Below, one piece after another: positions 10,163 to 21,281 of a stretch of 64,000 bases of DNA; positions within the stretch are counted from its first letter, which is position 1; each line of letters opens with the position of its first letter. Under the pieces are notes generated by a model. That model ran no database searches. It had not been told where the DNA came from and saw only the letters and a list, made by a program, of their open reading frames with translations. The stretch spans positions 118,179,602 to 118,243,601 of the forward strand of contig OX328123.1 of NCBI GenBank assembly GCA_946811695.1, written 5' to 3'. The DNA is from Gonocerus acuteangulatus. Lineage: Eukaryota > Arthropoda > Insecta > Hemiptera > Coreidae. Both the position numbers and the translations under genes were made by a program.

Positions 10163-10748
10163 AAATCATTATAGAAACAATTTATTTTTCGTTTTGAGAT
10201 TTTATAAAATGTGAACACCTAAACCTATTATATCAGAAAGAAAAGCGAGATTTTAGGCCCACCAATGTACAGAAAACAGGAATTTACTCTGTCCGCCTGT
10301 TCAACTATCGCTTATTTAACAAATGCAAATATGTTTTACTAAAAATATCAATGAGCCATTGGAATATTCCTTATCCATGAGGTCTTAATTTATTTGCCGA
10401 TATTTCAGAATTGGTTTATCGGGTCGGTTTCATATGCAGGGTTTCTCCCTGTGGAATTTACTGAAGAAATCTCCTTGCTGCGAAACATGCACAGGTTAAA
10501 TAGCTTCTGTGGGACAGGATACTTATAATAATAATATGACAAAAAAGTGTTATGCGTTATCATTCCCTTAATGTTTTATTGTTTTTATGTTAATATATTT
10601 TGGTTTTTGCGTTAATAGTACGTATACACATTTTATTTATTTATTTATGTGGTTTTAGAGCTAGCAACTGGGCGATATATACACATTTTAAAGAAATAAG
10701 AATGTATTATTGCTTCGCTATTTGTAATGGACTGCTAAAGCATAGATA
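10163..10748. other. No feature recognised
   Basis: AT-rich spacer between the hAT MITE and the 51-bp minisatellite. No ORF or repeat recognised. Confidence 0.4.
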
Positions 10749-10749
10749 A

Positions 10750-11034
10750 AACCAATCAATCCTTGTTGATTCGCGGTTTTTAAAGAAAAAAAAAAAGTTT
10801 TTCAAATTAGACGACACAAATCCACCTCCTGGTGTCACTTGTATAAGTGGTGATTCAGGATTCTCAGCAAATCCACCTCCTGGTGTCGCTTGTATAAGTG
10901 GTGATGCAGGATTCTCAGCAAATCCACCTCCTGGTGTCCCTTGTATAAGTGGTTATGCAGGATTCTCAGCAAATCCACCTCCTGGTGTCACTTGTATAAG
11001 TGGCGATGCAGGATTCTCAGCAAATCTACTGTAG
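10750..11034 (+). CDS. Open frame containing a 17-residue tandem repeat
   Basis: The frame is open from after a TAA at 10747-10749 to TAG at 11032-11034, but has no ATG. It would need an upstream exon or is not translated. After a Lys-rich segment it encodes four copies of a 17-residue unit of the form NPPPGV-x-CISG-x-x-GFSA. Differences between copies are nearly all amino-acid changing (T/A/P/T, D/D/Y/D, S/A/A/A), with one silent GGT/GGC change. I do not recognise a family. Coding status is unproven; a minisatellite with a period divisible by three is the alternative. Confidence 0.3.
   Translation, partial: NQSILVDSRFLKKKKKFFKLDDTNPPPGVTCISGDSGFSANPPPGVACISGDAGFSANPPPGVPCISGYAGFSANPPPGVTCISGDAGFSANLL
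10819..11022 (+). repeat. 51-bp minisatellite, 4 copies
   Basis: Units start at 10819, 10870, 10921 and 10972 with aatccacctcctggtgtc and end ggattctcagca. They differ at only a few bases each and have no length changes. Confidence 0.95.
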
Positions 11035-12158
11035 GTAATGGCAGTAGGTAGTTTGGGCAAATATTCAACTCATTTCGCAGACTTCTCTGAGAAATTCTCC
11101 AATAGGTGAGGAATGCATTTTCCGTAATTGCCTTTGTTTCTTTATTTACTTTTCAGGCTTGGTCGAGAACATTACCTTCAATTTTCACTGCAGGGACGAC
11201 TATTATGGCTTTTCTGTTGTTGTTTATTTTTTTCTTTCTAGGTTCACACGGACTTCTTAACGAAAATTTGCGGAAAGCGAAAAAGTGTTTTAAAATAAGA
11301 GAAAAGGAAACTTGCAATAGATATTGGTTGCGTGGGCAAATTTACCTTGTGTATACTGAGTAAGAGGCGTGGGAACGCAAGCATGAGGCAGGCAAACAAT
11401 CATGGCGTAGCACATGATAGCCTCTGACGTCAATAATCGAACTAACAGCTGATTGTCCGGAGCTCCTTGTTTACCTTAGGTATTCTTAACAGTTTTTGCT
11501 AGTTTTGATGCTTTTGCTATCCTGTTTTTCACCACGTTTAGTTTTTACTTTTTGTAGTTGCATGACGGAAACAAATATTTTGTTTTAGCTTTTCATGTTG
11601 GAACACTCACTTCTTTCCCTCTAAAATCTATATGTTTATTAAACAATGTCTATTTCTATTTAATGAATTTTTCGTCAGAAATATACTACTACATAGTGCA
11701 ATACTTAATTCTTTACTTATAAGACTTAAGTCGAATCAATATTTTCAGAACCATGTTAGAAGGCAATAAAAATTATCTATCGTTAACAAAAATCTATTAT
11801 GTCTTGTCAAATTATATACATATTGTGGACTAAATTCTTTCCCCATTAAATGTCAATGATTCTTCACGAAGCTATCAAAATATTACTAGCGAATGAAAAA
11901 TGTTCATTGAACAATATCTCTAAATATGAATACATTGATAAATTGAGCCCCACACCTATGGGCCTATTGCCACTCGCTGGTTTATCAAAAACCTGAGCTC
12001 AACGGGCAACAGGAGCAAGACCCGTAAGAAAGTCTGGTTGGCTCAGAAAAAACAGATATTCACCCATACTTCCCGGACACACGTACGAAGTACACTGTAG
12101 ACCGCAGAAATATAGGTAAGGGCATTCTTCGGATAAGGGCAGAATGGACTTGGGGTAG
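11035..12158. other. No feature recognised
   Basis: About 1.1 kb of AT-rich DNA. Short frames at 11106-11363 (a hydrophobic segment) and 11999-12253 (minus) have no recognisable domain. Confidence 0.35.
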
Positions 12159-12332
12159 CAAGTAGTAACTGCCTCTGGCCACTTTACCATAAATAAACAT
12201 TGGTGTATTATGTACAGGAGATCATCACCTGTCTGCAGATGGTGTTCAGACAATGGCGATAACCCTCAGATTGTTACATTTGAATGTGTAGGATTGAAAA
12301 CAAGCCAGATCCCACATACATCGTTCAGGATA
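12159..12332 (+). pseudogene. LINE C-terminal zinc-knuckle remnant (R1-like)
   Basis: After a TAG (12156-12158) the frame reads TASGHFTINKH and then RSSPVCRWCSDNGDNPQI, followed by VTFECVGL and a stop. The order SGHG-like motif, C-x2-C, and a final C after a hydrophobic block is the usual knuckle downstream of RNase H in R1/TRAS-type LINEs. The expected His is replaced by Thr and the fragment is isolated, so it is a degraded relic. Confidence 0.5.
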
Positions 12333-12644
12333 TAATAAAGAAGTCGACGAAAGTATTTGAAGGTTATCAGAAATTTAAGGTAAAATCTGACCATTTTAGC
12401 ATGCGGACATTATTTCTAAGGCCGAGGTGCGCAGGGTATGATTAATAAAAAATCTAATCTTGTCGAGAGGAATGTAACGTGGGCAATAATGTATTGAGGA
12501 GTGCAGATATCAAGTGTTATTACTCTAAATTGATATTATTATTGTACACTCCACTCCACGAACCTTCACTGCCTTAGTAGATATTCGGCCATTTTCGTTA
12601 TCACGTATTTGGGGAGAAGAACGATAATTGGTACTGGATAAAGA

Positions 12645-14515
12645 AGAAGAAATTTTTATTTACAAATTGAATATACAATATTTACATTTAGCCTTACATG
12701 TTTAAATATTATACATGTCATTATTGTCTATTTACATTCACAATGATCTTAAGTAATGTTGAAACTTTGGGAAAAGTTTAAAACAACCCAAGAAAAATAC
12801 TAGTATACATTTGATATTATTAACTTACTAAGATGGGGTCAGGTGTCCAGAAGTATATGTTTGGTCCGTCTGAGGGTATCTTTGTTATAATTACCTATTT
12901 CAGCTATTAGTGGATTGTCTGATAGTTGTACTGAATGAAAGAATTTAGTCCTGAGTGTGTGTATATAATCTGTGATTGTCGGCATTTCCAGCTCGTCGTG
13001 CATGTCTGTAATTTTAGTGTATCTAGGGTAGTCATTTATTAATCGGAGACAGATATTTTGAATAACCTGAAGTTTTTTATAGTTAGTTGAACAGGTTAAA
13101 CTCCAAACTGGACAAGCATATAACAGTACAGGGCGTACAATCATTTTATAAAGAATTGTTTTGTTTTTAGGGTTTAATTTTCATTTTTTCTTAAAATATG
13201 GGAACATTGAATATAGTAATTTCATGCGCCTATCCCGCTTCTGGTTTATGTGCTCAGTGAAGGTGAGACCTCTATCTAGAATTAGTCCTAAATATTTTGA
13301 ATGGTGAGCCCATGGAATTATATTATTTTGAATTTCAATATTAATTTCTTGTCGCGGTCTTCTCTTAGTAAACAGAACTGCTTCTGTTTTCGCGTGGTTT
13401 ATTTTTATTTTCTATTCGCAATAAAATGCATGGATCTTTTTAAAACTACATTGCAATCTGTTTACTATTGTATCCAGTCTGAATGAGCTTCATACAGGGC
13501 AGTATCATCGGCAAATAGTGAAAGGCTAGTGTGGGGGAGTGTTGGCAGATCATTAATATATAAATTAAATAATATTGAGCTTAAACAAGAGCCTTGTGGG
13601 ACTCCGGCTGGTATGAATTGTTCTGGAGTTTATATTAACGAAGAATTTTCTGTTTACAAGGAATGAATGTATTAAGTGAATAAGGTATGGAGGTATATTT
13701 AGGTTAATGAGTTTATATATAAGCCCGTGGTGCCAGACAGTGTCAAATGCCTTCTCCACGTCAATCAGTAGCATGCCAGTATGTTTCTTGTCATTAAAGA
13801 TTTTTGTTATATTATCTGTTAGCCTTGCAAGTTGCGCTACTGTAGAATGATTTCTTCTAAATCCAAACTGCTCTTTAATAAGGCATTGATTATGGGAGAT
13901 GTATTTATTTAGTCTAGATAATATTAATTTTTCAAGAAGTTTGGAAAATATACTGAGGATGCTTATGGGCCGTAAGTTACTGGGAAGAGAGGGGTCCTTG
14001 TTTGGTTTAGGCTAATAATTTAGCTCTTTTCCATGTGTCTGGAAAGTGTCGTAATCGAAAGCAACTGTTATAAATTTTTGTTAAGCTTATTATTGCTTTT
14101 TTGGGTAGGTTTTTGACTAGTAAAGGATGAATGTTATCGGGCCCAATCGATTTTTTTGTTTTGATTTGTTTAATTAGTTTGGCTAGTTCATTAGGAGTCA
14201 CTGCTGGAAATGTTCGATCTACTGATTTTTTGCTGGATAAAGATTGGGCTGTAGGATTAGGATGATTTGATAATTTACTATGGAAATTTCAAAAACGGAT
14301 CTTGGACAAATTTGATATTTAGCTAATTACAGATGTGACATTAGTAACATAATAAGGGGCACTAACTGTGGTACGTAGGGCTTCAGACAGAAATTTTTGG
14401 ATTCCTTGGATGTTGGAATGCTTAGAAATAAGATGATCGATTTAGTAGACTATATAGTTGTCCAAATATTCGATTGAAATTTTGTCGTTTATGTTTAGTG
14501 CGTCTGTTCCACGTT
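12645..14515 (-). mobile_element. Jockey-like non-LTR retrotransposon, 5'-truncated
   Basis: A minus-strand reverse transcriptase region runs from upstream linker sequence (about 14500) to the ORF end (12839). A 3' UTR and an AATAAA-like end with (ctt)n near 12645 follow. No RNase H or endonuclease is present, and the post-RT region resembles the Jockey clade. It is the largest reverse transcriptase relic in the window. Confidence 0.75.
12839..14201 (-). pseudogene. Jockey-like reverse transcriptase remnant
   Basis: In order on the minus strand: the RT N-terminal block with KKSIGPDNIHPLLVKNLP (14201-14007), the palm motif LLIDVEKAFDTVWHHGLI (near 13770), [19 protein letters not shown] (13613-13560), the catalytic [14 protein letters not shown] (near 13520-13490), a KTEAVLF/YLGLILD region (13400-13270), and the C-terminal block starting MIVRPVLLYACPVWS (13144-12839). 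Stops and frame changes separate these blocks. The catalytic FADD is intact, but the protein cannot be made. Confidence 0.82.
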
Positions 14516-15812
14516 AATCATGAATCGAGATAACACCCAAAGTATCGGATGGTGTTGGTTACGGGTAATGGATTACTGCTAATGGAAACGTTAGGACAGG
14601 TTTTAGCCCCAAGAGATGTCATTTGTCCGGCAAGTCGCAGATGGTAGGATGGTGCACGGTGTACCTCAGGTCATCCAAAGAATCGTCCTTAACGAATAAG
14701 GGTGTTTGGGTTGCACCTAGGGGCACCTGAGGTGTGGTTAAGCCTATTATCACATTTCACATTACAAAATAAATGTAGACTGTAATATGTCAGTAAAAAA
14801 ATAAATATTTAAAGGCAAAATAAACCTATTTAACCTGACCTTCCTTCCTCCAAGTCAATTTTCATTCCCCCAAATTATGTTTTGTTCCTTCTAATCAACG
14901 AACTTGGTCTTGAAATTAGCGCGATTCCTCTCCCCCCTTCATAGGGAAAAAATCGCTTATGATGTCGACCTAATGACCTAATCAGAAGATGCAGATTTCC
15001 ACAAATTAGACCATTAGGTGAGGTATTTTTTATTAAAAAAAAACAATTATAGTAAAATCTGCTATTAATATATTTTTAAATAATGTATTTAAATAAAATT
15101 AAACCAATTAAATCAGGTGATCCTTAAACCTCTCAATGTGCTGATAAGCCTAGAGCAAAGGTACGGATCAAATGCCGGGACCTGCATAATTTTAGATACT
15201 GAATAACATAATACTTAATGACTTATGGCTCCGAATTTTAAATGTAACAATTAATGATATGTCAAAAGTAAACAAATTTCATGTAATGAGTAAGAGGGTG
15301 TTAAAAGTTATGTAGGTTCCTTTGGACCATTAAAATGTGGCAAGGACGCACCGAAACAAGTAGGGCAAACCATTAAATAAATGGTACAAATAGAAGTAAG
15401 GTGATTATAACATGTACGCCATATACAACGAAAAAATTATTCATAGTTTGTGCCCTAAATAATGTAGGTTTTTGTATACATCAAATCCACAGCAGCATGG
15501 GGCCCTAAATATTTTTTTCATTCATTCCCAGGGATCCATAGCGTGGACAGACCCTTCCAGCTGACCTGCTCTTCCTGCAGATGACAAACTACCTGCTAAA
15601 TTGAAAAAAAAACAAAAAAAAAACAAGAAAATACACACCGAGGCCTTTCCTGGAATCTGTACGTGAGGAGTTTGAACAATGTCATCAAAGCGAGATGGTT
15701 TGGTAAGTGAATGGGGCTTGGAAAAATACAGCGCGGTGCAGCCCTTCTCGACATGCGGTGTCGGAATACTGATATTGTTCTTTCCTTGAGAGGGTTCGAC
15801 TAGTCAAGAAAG

Positions 15813-15815
<3 letters not shown>
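14516..15815. other. Mostly unassigned; Helentron-like end remnant at 14918
   Basis: At 14918-15010, tagcgcgattcctctccccc ... catagggaaaaaatcgctta matches the hairpin end of family-B Helentron-like elements (29019, 58079), without the rest. Elsewhere no ORF or repeat was recognised. Confidence 0.4.

Positions 15816-15817
<2 letters not shown>

Positions 15818-15880
<63 letters not shown>
15818..15880. repeat. (TA)n microsatellite
   Basis: About 60 bp of TA repeats. Confidence 0.95.
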
Positions 15881-15885
<5 letters not shown>

Positions 15886-16228
15886 TACTGGTATCGAAGA
15901 GCTTCATCGATGACGTATGATGAAAACGGGAAGACAGAAAGAAAATACAACCCTTACAAATGAATGTTATGTTTGTGTTTCTCTAGTTCCTATAGGGAGG
16001 AAAAACTAGTTATGAGGTCTAACTGATGACTTAATCTGGAATTAATGGAAATAATTTATATCTGTTAGAAAATTACTATTCAACTATTTTTACTATCTTT
16101 TAAAGAAAAATTCAAAAGATGTGTTCTGTATTAGACTTATTTAAGAAATTGTATCAAAGATAAAGGAATAAAGTAGATTGTGTTATTTCACCATTTATCA
16201 AACATTTTTCTTTGATAAAACGTATATA

Positions 16229-17940
16229 CAGGGTGTCCCAAATAAGACGGCTCAAACTAATTTTGCGGTCAAAGGGTTGGTCTAGGAAAAAAATGTCAGA
16301 GGTAAAAGTTGTAGAGCTCAGCTTTCTAAATATGTCGACCATTTAACATATTTACTACGTATGTGCGCTCGGCGCTAGATGAAATGTTATGGTTTGCAGA
16401 TGACCCCTAACTGCACTTCGATATCTTTAAAATCAAATGAGTTTCGTGCGATTCAAATTTTATTGTTTTATATTAAAAATATTTTTTGTAAGCACTTACA
16501 GAGGTCGATTATGAATGTGTGATACATGAATTTGAGGTATTTTTTCCTCATCTTTCTAAAAAAATCCTCTAAAAGAAATGTTTTTCCTAATAACTTTAAT
16601 AAAATTTAAAATAAATCATTTTTTTTAAGTATTTGGTCTGGTTCTTCTTTAGGGATTAACTTAGCTAAAGCTATCTAGTCTCATCATTCATGTTATCTAT
16701 CTAAACCTGTGGAACCGATATTCCTTATTGTGTTATGGTTCATTGTATTGCTTTTGTTCATTATTAGTGTAATATTCGCTTTCAACCATGAAGTTCACAA
16801 ATAGTGAGATTGTAGATATTATTTTTGTTTCCGGGGAGTGTAGACAAAAGCTCAGATTGATGCTCGACTTAACGCGCAGTGTTACCCAAACCAAGTTCAT
16901 CTGTCTAACAAAACGATTTAGCACCTTGTGTCAAACGCCCGACAAGGACATTTCTTGTTCACCAGAAGACATCGAAGAAGAGACCAGGACAACACCTTGG
17001 ACCTTGTTAGGAGAAATCCCCACATCAATATTCGGGATATTGCCAGAGAAACACGGATTTCAAGAGGAACTGTTCACCGCACACTTCAGCGAAGTAAGTA
17101 CCACCCTTATCACATATCTTTGCATCAAGACCTTACAAATAAGGATATGGAAGTGAGGGAGGAGCTCTGCAGGTGTGGAATCAAACCGTTACGGCAAAAC
17201 CGGGTATTCATGAGGAATGTTCTCTTCAGTGATGAAGCCACATTTGTAAGTGATGGGTCCGTGAACAGTAAGAGGAACAAGTATTGAGAGCAGTTGACAG
17301 CATATTTTCCAGACTTCTAAGTTGTCTGGACGTTAAATGTAAAAAATACAGTAACATGGATGCTTTGAAACTGCAAGCTAAGAGCTTTCTGTACAATTTA
17401 TTATTTAATTTATCAATAAAATAAGGTTATTACTTAAATTGTACATCTCAAACGAAAAAACAGACTAATTACTTAAGAAAGATGCCTTATTTTAAATTTT
17501 ATTAATAGTATTACGAAAAATAATTTTACAGGATCCGACATATTTTTTTTTTCAGAATGATGAGGGAAAAATACCTCAAATTCATGTATCACACATTCAT
17601 AATCGACCTCTGTAAGTGCTTACAAAAAATGTTTTTAATATAAAACAATAAAATTTGAACCGCACGAAACTCATTTGATTTTAAAGATATCGAAGTGCAG
17701 TTCGCAGCAAAGGTTTTGTTTTTAAATTTCCTTCAAAATGATGAGCATAAAAATAGGGGTCATCTGCAAACCATAACATTTCATCTAGCGCCGAGCGCAC
17801 ATACGCAGTAAATATGTTAAGTGGTCGACATACATAGAAAGCTGAAGTCAAGCCCTACAACTTGTACCCCTGACATTTTTTTTTCAGTCCAACTGTTTGG
17901 CCACAAAATTAGTTTGAGCCGTCTTATTTGGGACACCCTA
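16229..17940 (+). mobile_element. Tc1/mariner-IS630 transposon with very long inverted repeats
   Basis: Ends are cagggtgtcccaaataagac and, inverted, tagggtgtcccaaataagac. TA dinucleotides flank both (16227-16228 and 17941-17942), as expected for the superfamily. The inverted repeats extend inward for over 400 bp on each side with small indels; the right arm has an extra stretch near 17705-17755. A damaged transposase gene lies between the arms. Confidence 0.85.
16788..17287 (+). pseudogene. Tc1/mariner-like transposase with N-terminal DUF4817-type domain, frameshifted
   Basis: The start MKFTNSEIVDIIFVSGECRQ matches the N-terminal helix region of arthropod transposases with a DUF4817-type domain. 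The frame is then lost, and a second frame gives a helix-turn-helix (NPHINIRDIARETRISRGTV), a YHPYHI-like linker and the catalytic-core piece VLFSDEATFVSDGSVNS. The SDE there supplies an acidic catalytic residue. It stops at TGA 17285-17287, before the remainder of the DDE core. Frameshift plus truncation make it inactive. Confidence 0.8.
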
Positions 17941-17949
17941 TATATTTAC

Positions 17950-18489
17950 TCGAAGAATGTATGGCGAATCTTGCACAATTGTAAGCTTTGTAGTATATTC
18001 TTCTTTTCATGATGGTGATTTATTTATGATATTTCAAAAGGCTGTTCATCCATTTTGGCTTTGAAGATATTCCGTAAATTCTCGAAAATCTCATCAGTTA
18101 GTATTCTACTGCTCTGATCCCTTTCCCCCCAAGTCATTGTGGAAACCAAGGAAAATAAATTCCTTTCTTACATATTTCTGTAAAATCTTCCTTTGAATAC
18201 TAACCTAATCTACAAAGGCTGAAGCCATTTCTGGAATATCTTATATACTTAATTGGCAAAGATTATAAATAACCATCAAAGATGATAGAGTCCAACGAAA
18301 TCTAATAGTTTTTAAAATCTAACTGCTGGTGAAAAAAAAATTGTATTTCATTCGAAAACTTCTACAAGTATTTGAAGGAATTCATACAATGAAAAAAGTT
18401 TGATGAATAGTTTCAAGAAAAATAAATTGAAATGAGGTTCATGGTATATTCTAACAAAATATTTACCTTTTTTTTAATACGAATTTTAC
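17950..18489. other. No feature recognised
   Basis: AT-rich spacer right of the Tc1/mariner element. No ORF or repeat recognised. Confidence 0.4.
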
Positions 18490-18556
18490 AAACTACACTG
18501 ATAAGAACTGAATAGCTCTACCATGACGCAGTTCCAGCGAATCGAACATTCATATT
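18490..18556 (-). mobile_element. Family-B Helentron-like end remnant
   Basis: Contains gataagaactgaatagctc and gacgcagttccagcgaatcg, matching the hairpin end of family B (gatgacgcagttcctgcgaatcgga at 30198 and 59481). The block at 15975-16040 (tagttcctatagggaggaaa ... aactagttatgaggtc) may be its other end. If so, the Tc1/mariner element inserted into it. It abuts the viral remnant that follows. Confidence 0.5.
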
Positions 18557-19284
18557 AGCTCAAGAAGGAGGCCGCGCGGGACAACGCCATACCGAAGCAG
18601 GACCGTCGTGGGAGCCGGACGAAGACGACTGGATCGCAGGGCTCGACGATCTCTATTTGGAGGATCAAAGCCAAGGCGCACAGGCGACAGGCGGTGCCAT
18701 AGGTATGGACGTTGATAAGCCACGGAGGGAGAAACGCGATGTGGGTCCGGGCGGTAGCGGCCAGGAGTTGAGCGCGTACGGGGGAGGGGGGCAAATCGTA
18801 CATACAGGCCGCTCGGAGCGGCAGCGCTACGTTCCGTTTCGAACAAACGCATCTTTTAAACACTTGGGGTAATGCGTACAGTATCATGACTTTGGGGACG
18901 GGCTTCGAGACTAAGTGCATGATCACGTCGTTGGCGAACATACCCGTACACAGCGTGTCGTTTTGGATGAGTGATGCGGAATACAGGAACCTGCCCGTAG
19001 GGACGAGGATCGTGTCAGTCGAATGCGTTGTCATTCCCAAGGGCTTCAAGACCAGCTTTGACACGGGTGTTAGCGTAACGTCTTCCGCGAACAATACTCA
19101 GGGCATGTTTGGACAGGTGGGTGTAGGACTCAACAGACACCTGTTGTGCTGGGAGTTCGAGGTCCCTGAACTCGAGGCTGTTGGGAAATGGGTAGGCGTT
19201 GAAGAGCACCATCACAGGTTTGAGGTTGTGCCCATTACCCATGTTTCAAGAAAATTGAGAGGCACTCTAATTTCTTTTATCTAA
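18556..19284 (+). pseudogene. Endogenous densovirus-like capsid (VP) remnant
   Basis: A GC- and CpG-rich block unlike its AT-rich surroundings. One frame, open from about 18555, gives an acidic N-terminal stretch, a segment with GPGGSG, and a Gly-rich GGGG motif (about 18780-18792), and ends at TAA 18870-18872. The protein continues in the next frame from about 18860 to a stop near 19283. This second part has the alternating strands and conserved spacing typical of the parvovirus jelly-roll capsid (TLGTG, IPV, FWMS, LPVGTR, FDTG, QVGVGLN). I read it as part of a densovirus structural protein interrupted by a frameshift. No NS/Rep region or viral terminal repeat is present. The final residues before 19284 may be host-derived. 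The assignment rests on recalled family features. Confidence 0.75.
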
Positions 19285-19289
19285 CATAC

Positions 19290-19930
19290 CAAAAAGATTC
19301 ACTAAATCTTAAGTTACACAATATTGGAAGCATCGTAAATCAAAGGGTACATGATCTATTATTGACTTGTAGCCACAATTTAAAACCAAAAAATAGTGAA
19401 ACTTGGTATAAAGAAAGAAATATAAAATAAATCACTCAAACAAAAAATCCTTCTATAAATCAACTAAAAGTACATTTTCCACATACAAGAATAATACAGA
19501 GGGTTCGGACTGCTGGTTAATATACAGCCTTGGCAGAAACCGTTGTCTTTAGATTATGTAATACTTTAACAGTGTTTATGGCAGGAGCCCTTGCTTACAA
19601 TAATTCAATCAAAGCTATCCGGCCTTCATCACATGTTAAGACTAAAAAAATAACAATTTAAAATAATCACTGACCCTGGTCTCAATAATTATTTTACAAT
19701 TACTGATATGATTGCAGAAACTTTAATAAAACATGTTAAAACTATGAATAATATATCTTAGTTTCTTTGGACTCTTGCATACTCAAAGGTCCGAGGTGGT
19801 TGATTAAAAATAAGAATTAAGAAAATAGATTCAAATAAATGCAATCTAAATACACCACATAAATTCAATTAGCGGTAAAGTACAATCAAAATAATACTTA
19901 ATAGAATCCTAACTAAAACCTATAATAAAA
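19290..19930. other. No feature recognised
   Basis: AT-rich sequence between the viral remnant and the RBR fragment. No ORF, repeat or RNA recognised. Confidence 0.4.
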
Positions 19931-19935
19931 TAAAC

Positions 19936-20380
19936 TTAGTGGCAGTTTCCGCATTGTGGATGGCACTTCATTCCATTGACATTACAACGGCACCCACCGC
20001 TTGTGTCACCAGCACCATTTGGTCCCCATCGGCGTCCTTTAGTGGCCCAGCATATTGCAGCTCTACAAAACGTACAAGTCTGCGCATCACACCCTGTTAT
20101 TTTTGTAATTATTCCATTGCAAATGGGACAATTCATTGCCTCACCGCTTGCGACCATATCACTCAGCTGCTTCTGATATTGTAGAATTGATATTTAAACC
20201 TCTTTTAACAACTTCATACTCAGAACAGCTTAATCCTTCACGTATTGACTTGAACTGAATGCAATTAACGATAGAACAAACTGGGCAATGAAAAACCGTG
20301 CTTCCATCAATTATACACCATCCATTACAATCAACCAGTATACATTTCCACAATAACCAGTACACGAGTAATTGAATCAA
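19936..20380 (-). pseudogene. HOIL-1/RBCK1-like RBR E3 ligase fragment (IBR-RING2), frameshifted
   Basis: Minus strand. An IBR-like segment (GWCIIDGSTVFHCPVC, then NC and an REGLSC motif) lies in one frame. The frame then shifts near 20190-20200, giving [49 protein letters not shown] and the extreme C-terminus [13 protein letters not shown]. The order and the terminal CHP-x-C-x-NCH match the RING2 end of HOIL-1 (RBCK1), a subunit of the linear-ubiquitin ligase complex in animals. The Cys at the usual second-IBR position in NC-x2-C reads Phe here (NCIQFKS). The Ub-like, zinc-finger and RING1 parts are absent. It is either a pseudogene/retrocopy or terminal exon(s) with a sequencing indel. Confidence 0.65.
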
Positions 20381-20966
20381 TCACATCAATGAATATTTTT
20401 TTCTTCGGTATATCACTGCTGTCTGATTCGCCTCTAATGCTCCCGGCTAGCCGCCAAGAGTGGTTTCATGGCGTAAGGTAGATTTAAGATTGTCCTAGGA
20501 TTCCTTTTTGAAAAGGGGCAAGATCTATAGATTGTTATAAACTTTAAATTTTATAAAAATGCAAATGTCTCAGTATTTGGGCAAGGTTATTCATTAATAC
20601 CAATTATCTTAGATCTTAATTTATAATGTAGATCAATAGTATTTCTGCATCGCAACGCAGCTGCTTAACCCTCCTCTATAAACGTTTAAGCTTGGCACTC
20701 ACACATAAACGTTGGGACGTATCCGACCCCGTACTCAATAGAGCAATTTTTGGGACAGGAATGCAATAAGTTATTGGGATTTACTCATTTATTTTCAAAT
20801 ATTAGGTGAATACTATAAACATTTAAAACATAAAAGACAATTCATAAAAAATCAAAAAAAAAAAAACAAGCATTTGAGTTCAGGAAAGTAAAATTAACTC
20901 TAAAAAAAAAAAAAAAAAAAAAATAAGAAAATATAGTAAATTGTTTAGGAGACGTTAATAAATTAG

Positions 20967-20969
<3 letters not shown>

Positions 20970-21022
<53 letters not shown>
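20970..21022. repeat. (TA)n microsatellite in the piggyBac element
   Basis: About 50 bp of TA repeats. Confidence 0.95.
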
Positions 21023-21024
<2 letters not shown>

Positions 21025-21062
21025 CTAAATAACTAATTCAATATCACAATAAAACTTGAAGA

Positions 21063-21281
21063 TCACATTATATCACTTTTCTTTTTGGTAAAAAAAATCA
21101 GAGGCACTGGGATTAAAAAAAAATTATCTTCTCCATCTTGATATTCTATTTCTTGATCATCTTGATTTGAGAGCTCCTCGACTCCTTCGTCATCATTTGA
21201 GAGAATACCATCGTCAGACTCTGAATCTATTTCATCAATTTGGTCATCTAATGCCGCATCAGATTGCTCCTCTTGTCGCCT
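21063..21281 (-). pseudogene. piggyBac transposase acidic N-terminal remnant
   Basis: A 72-codon frame without ATG reads an Asp/Glu-rich stretch (including DDQIDEIDSESDDGILSNDD) and ends at TGA (complement of 21063-21065). Strongly acidic N-termini precede the DDE core in piggyBac transposases. The core itself is missing, so the element is non-autonomous. Confidence 0.5.

Noticed and set aside
18550..19094. Long minus-strand frames across the viral block
   Set aside because: Antisense shadows of the GC-rich capsid remnant on the plus strand.
19939..20184. Plus-strand ORFs at the RBR locus
   Set aside because: Antisense shadows of the minus-strand RBR fragment.
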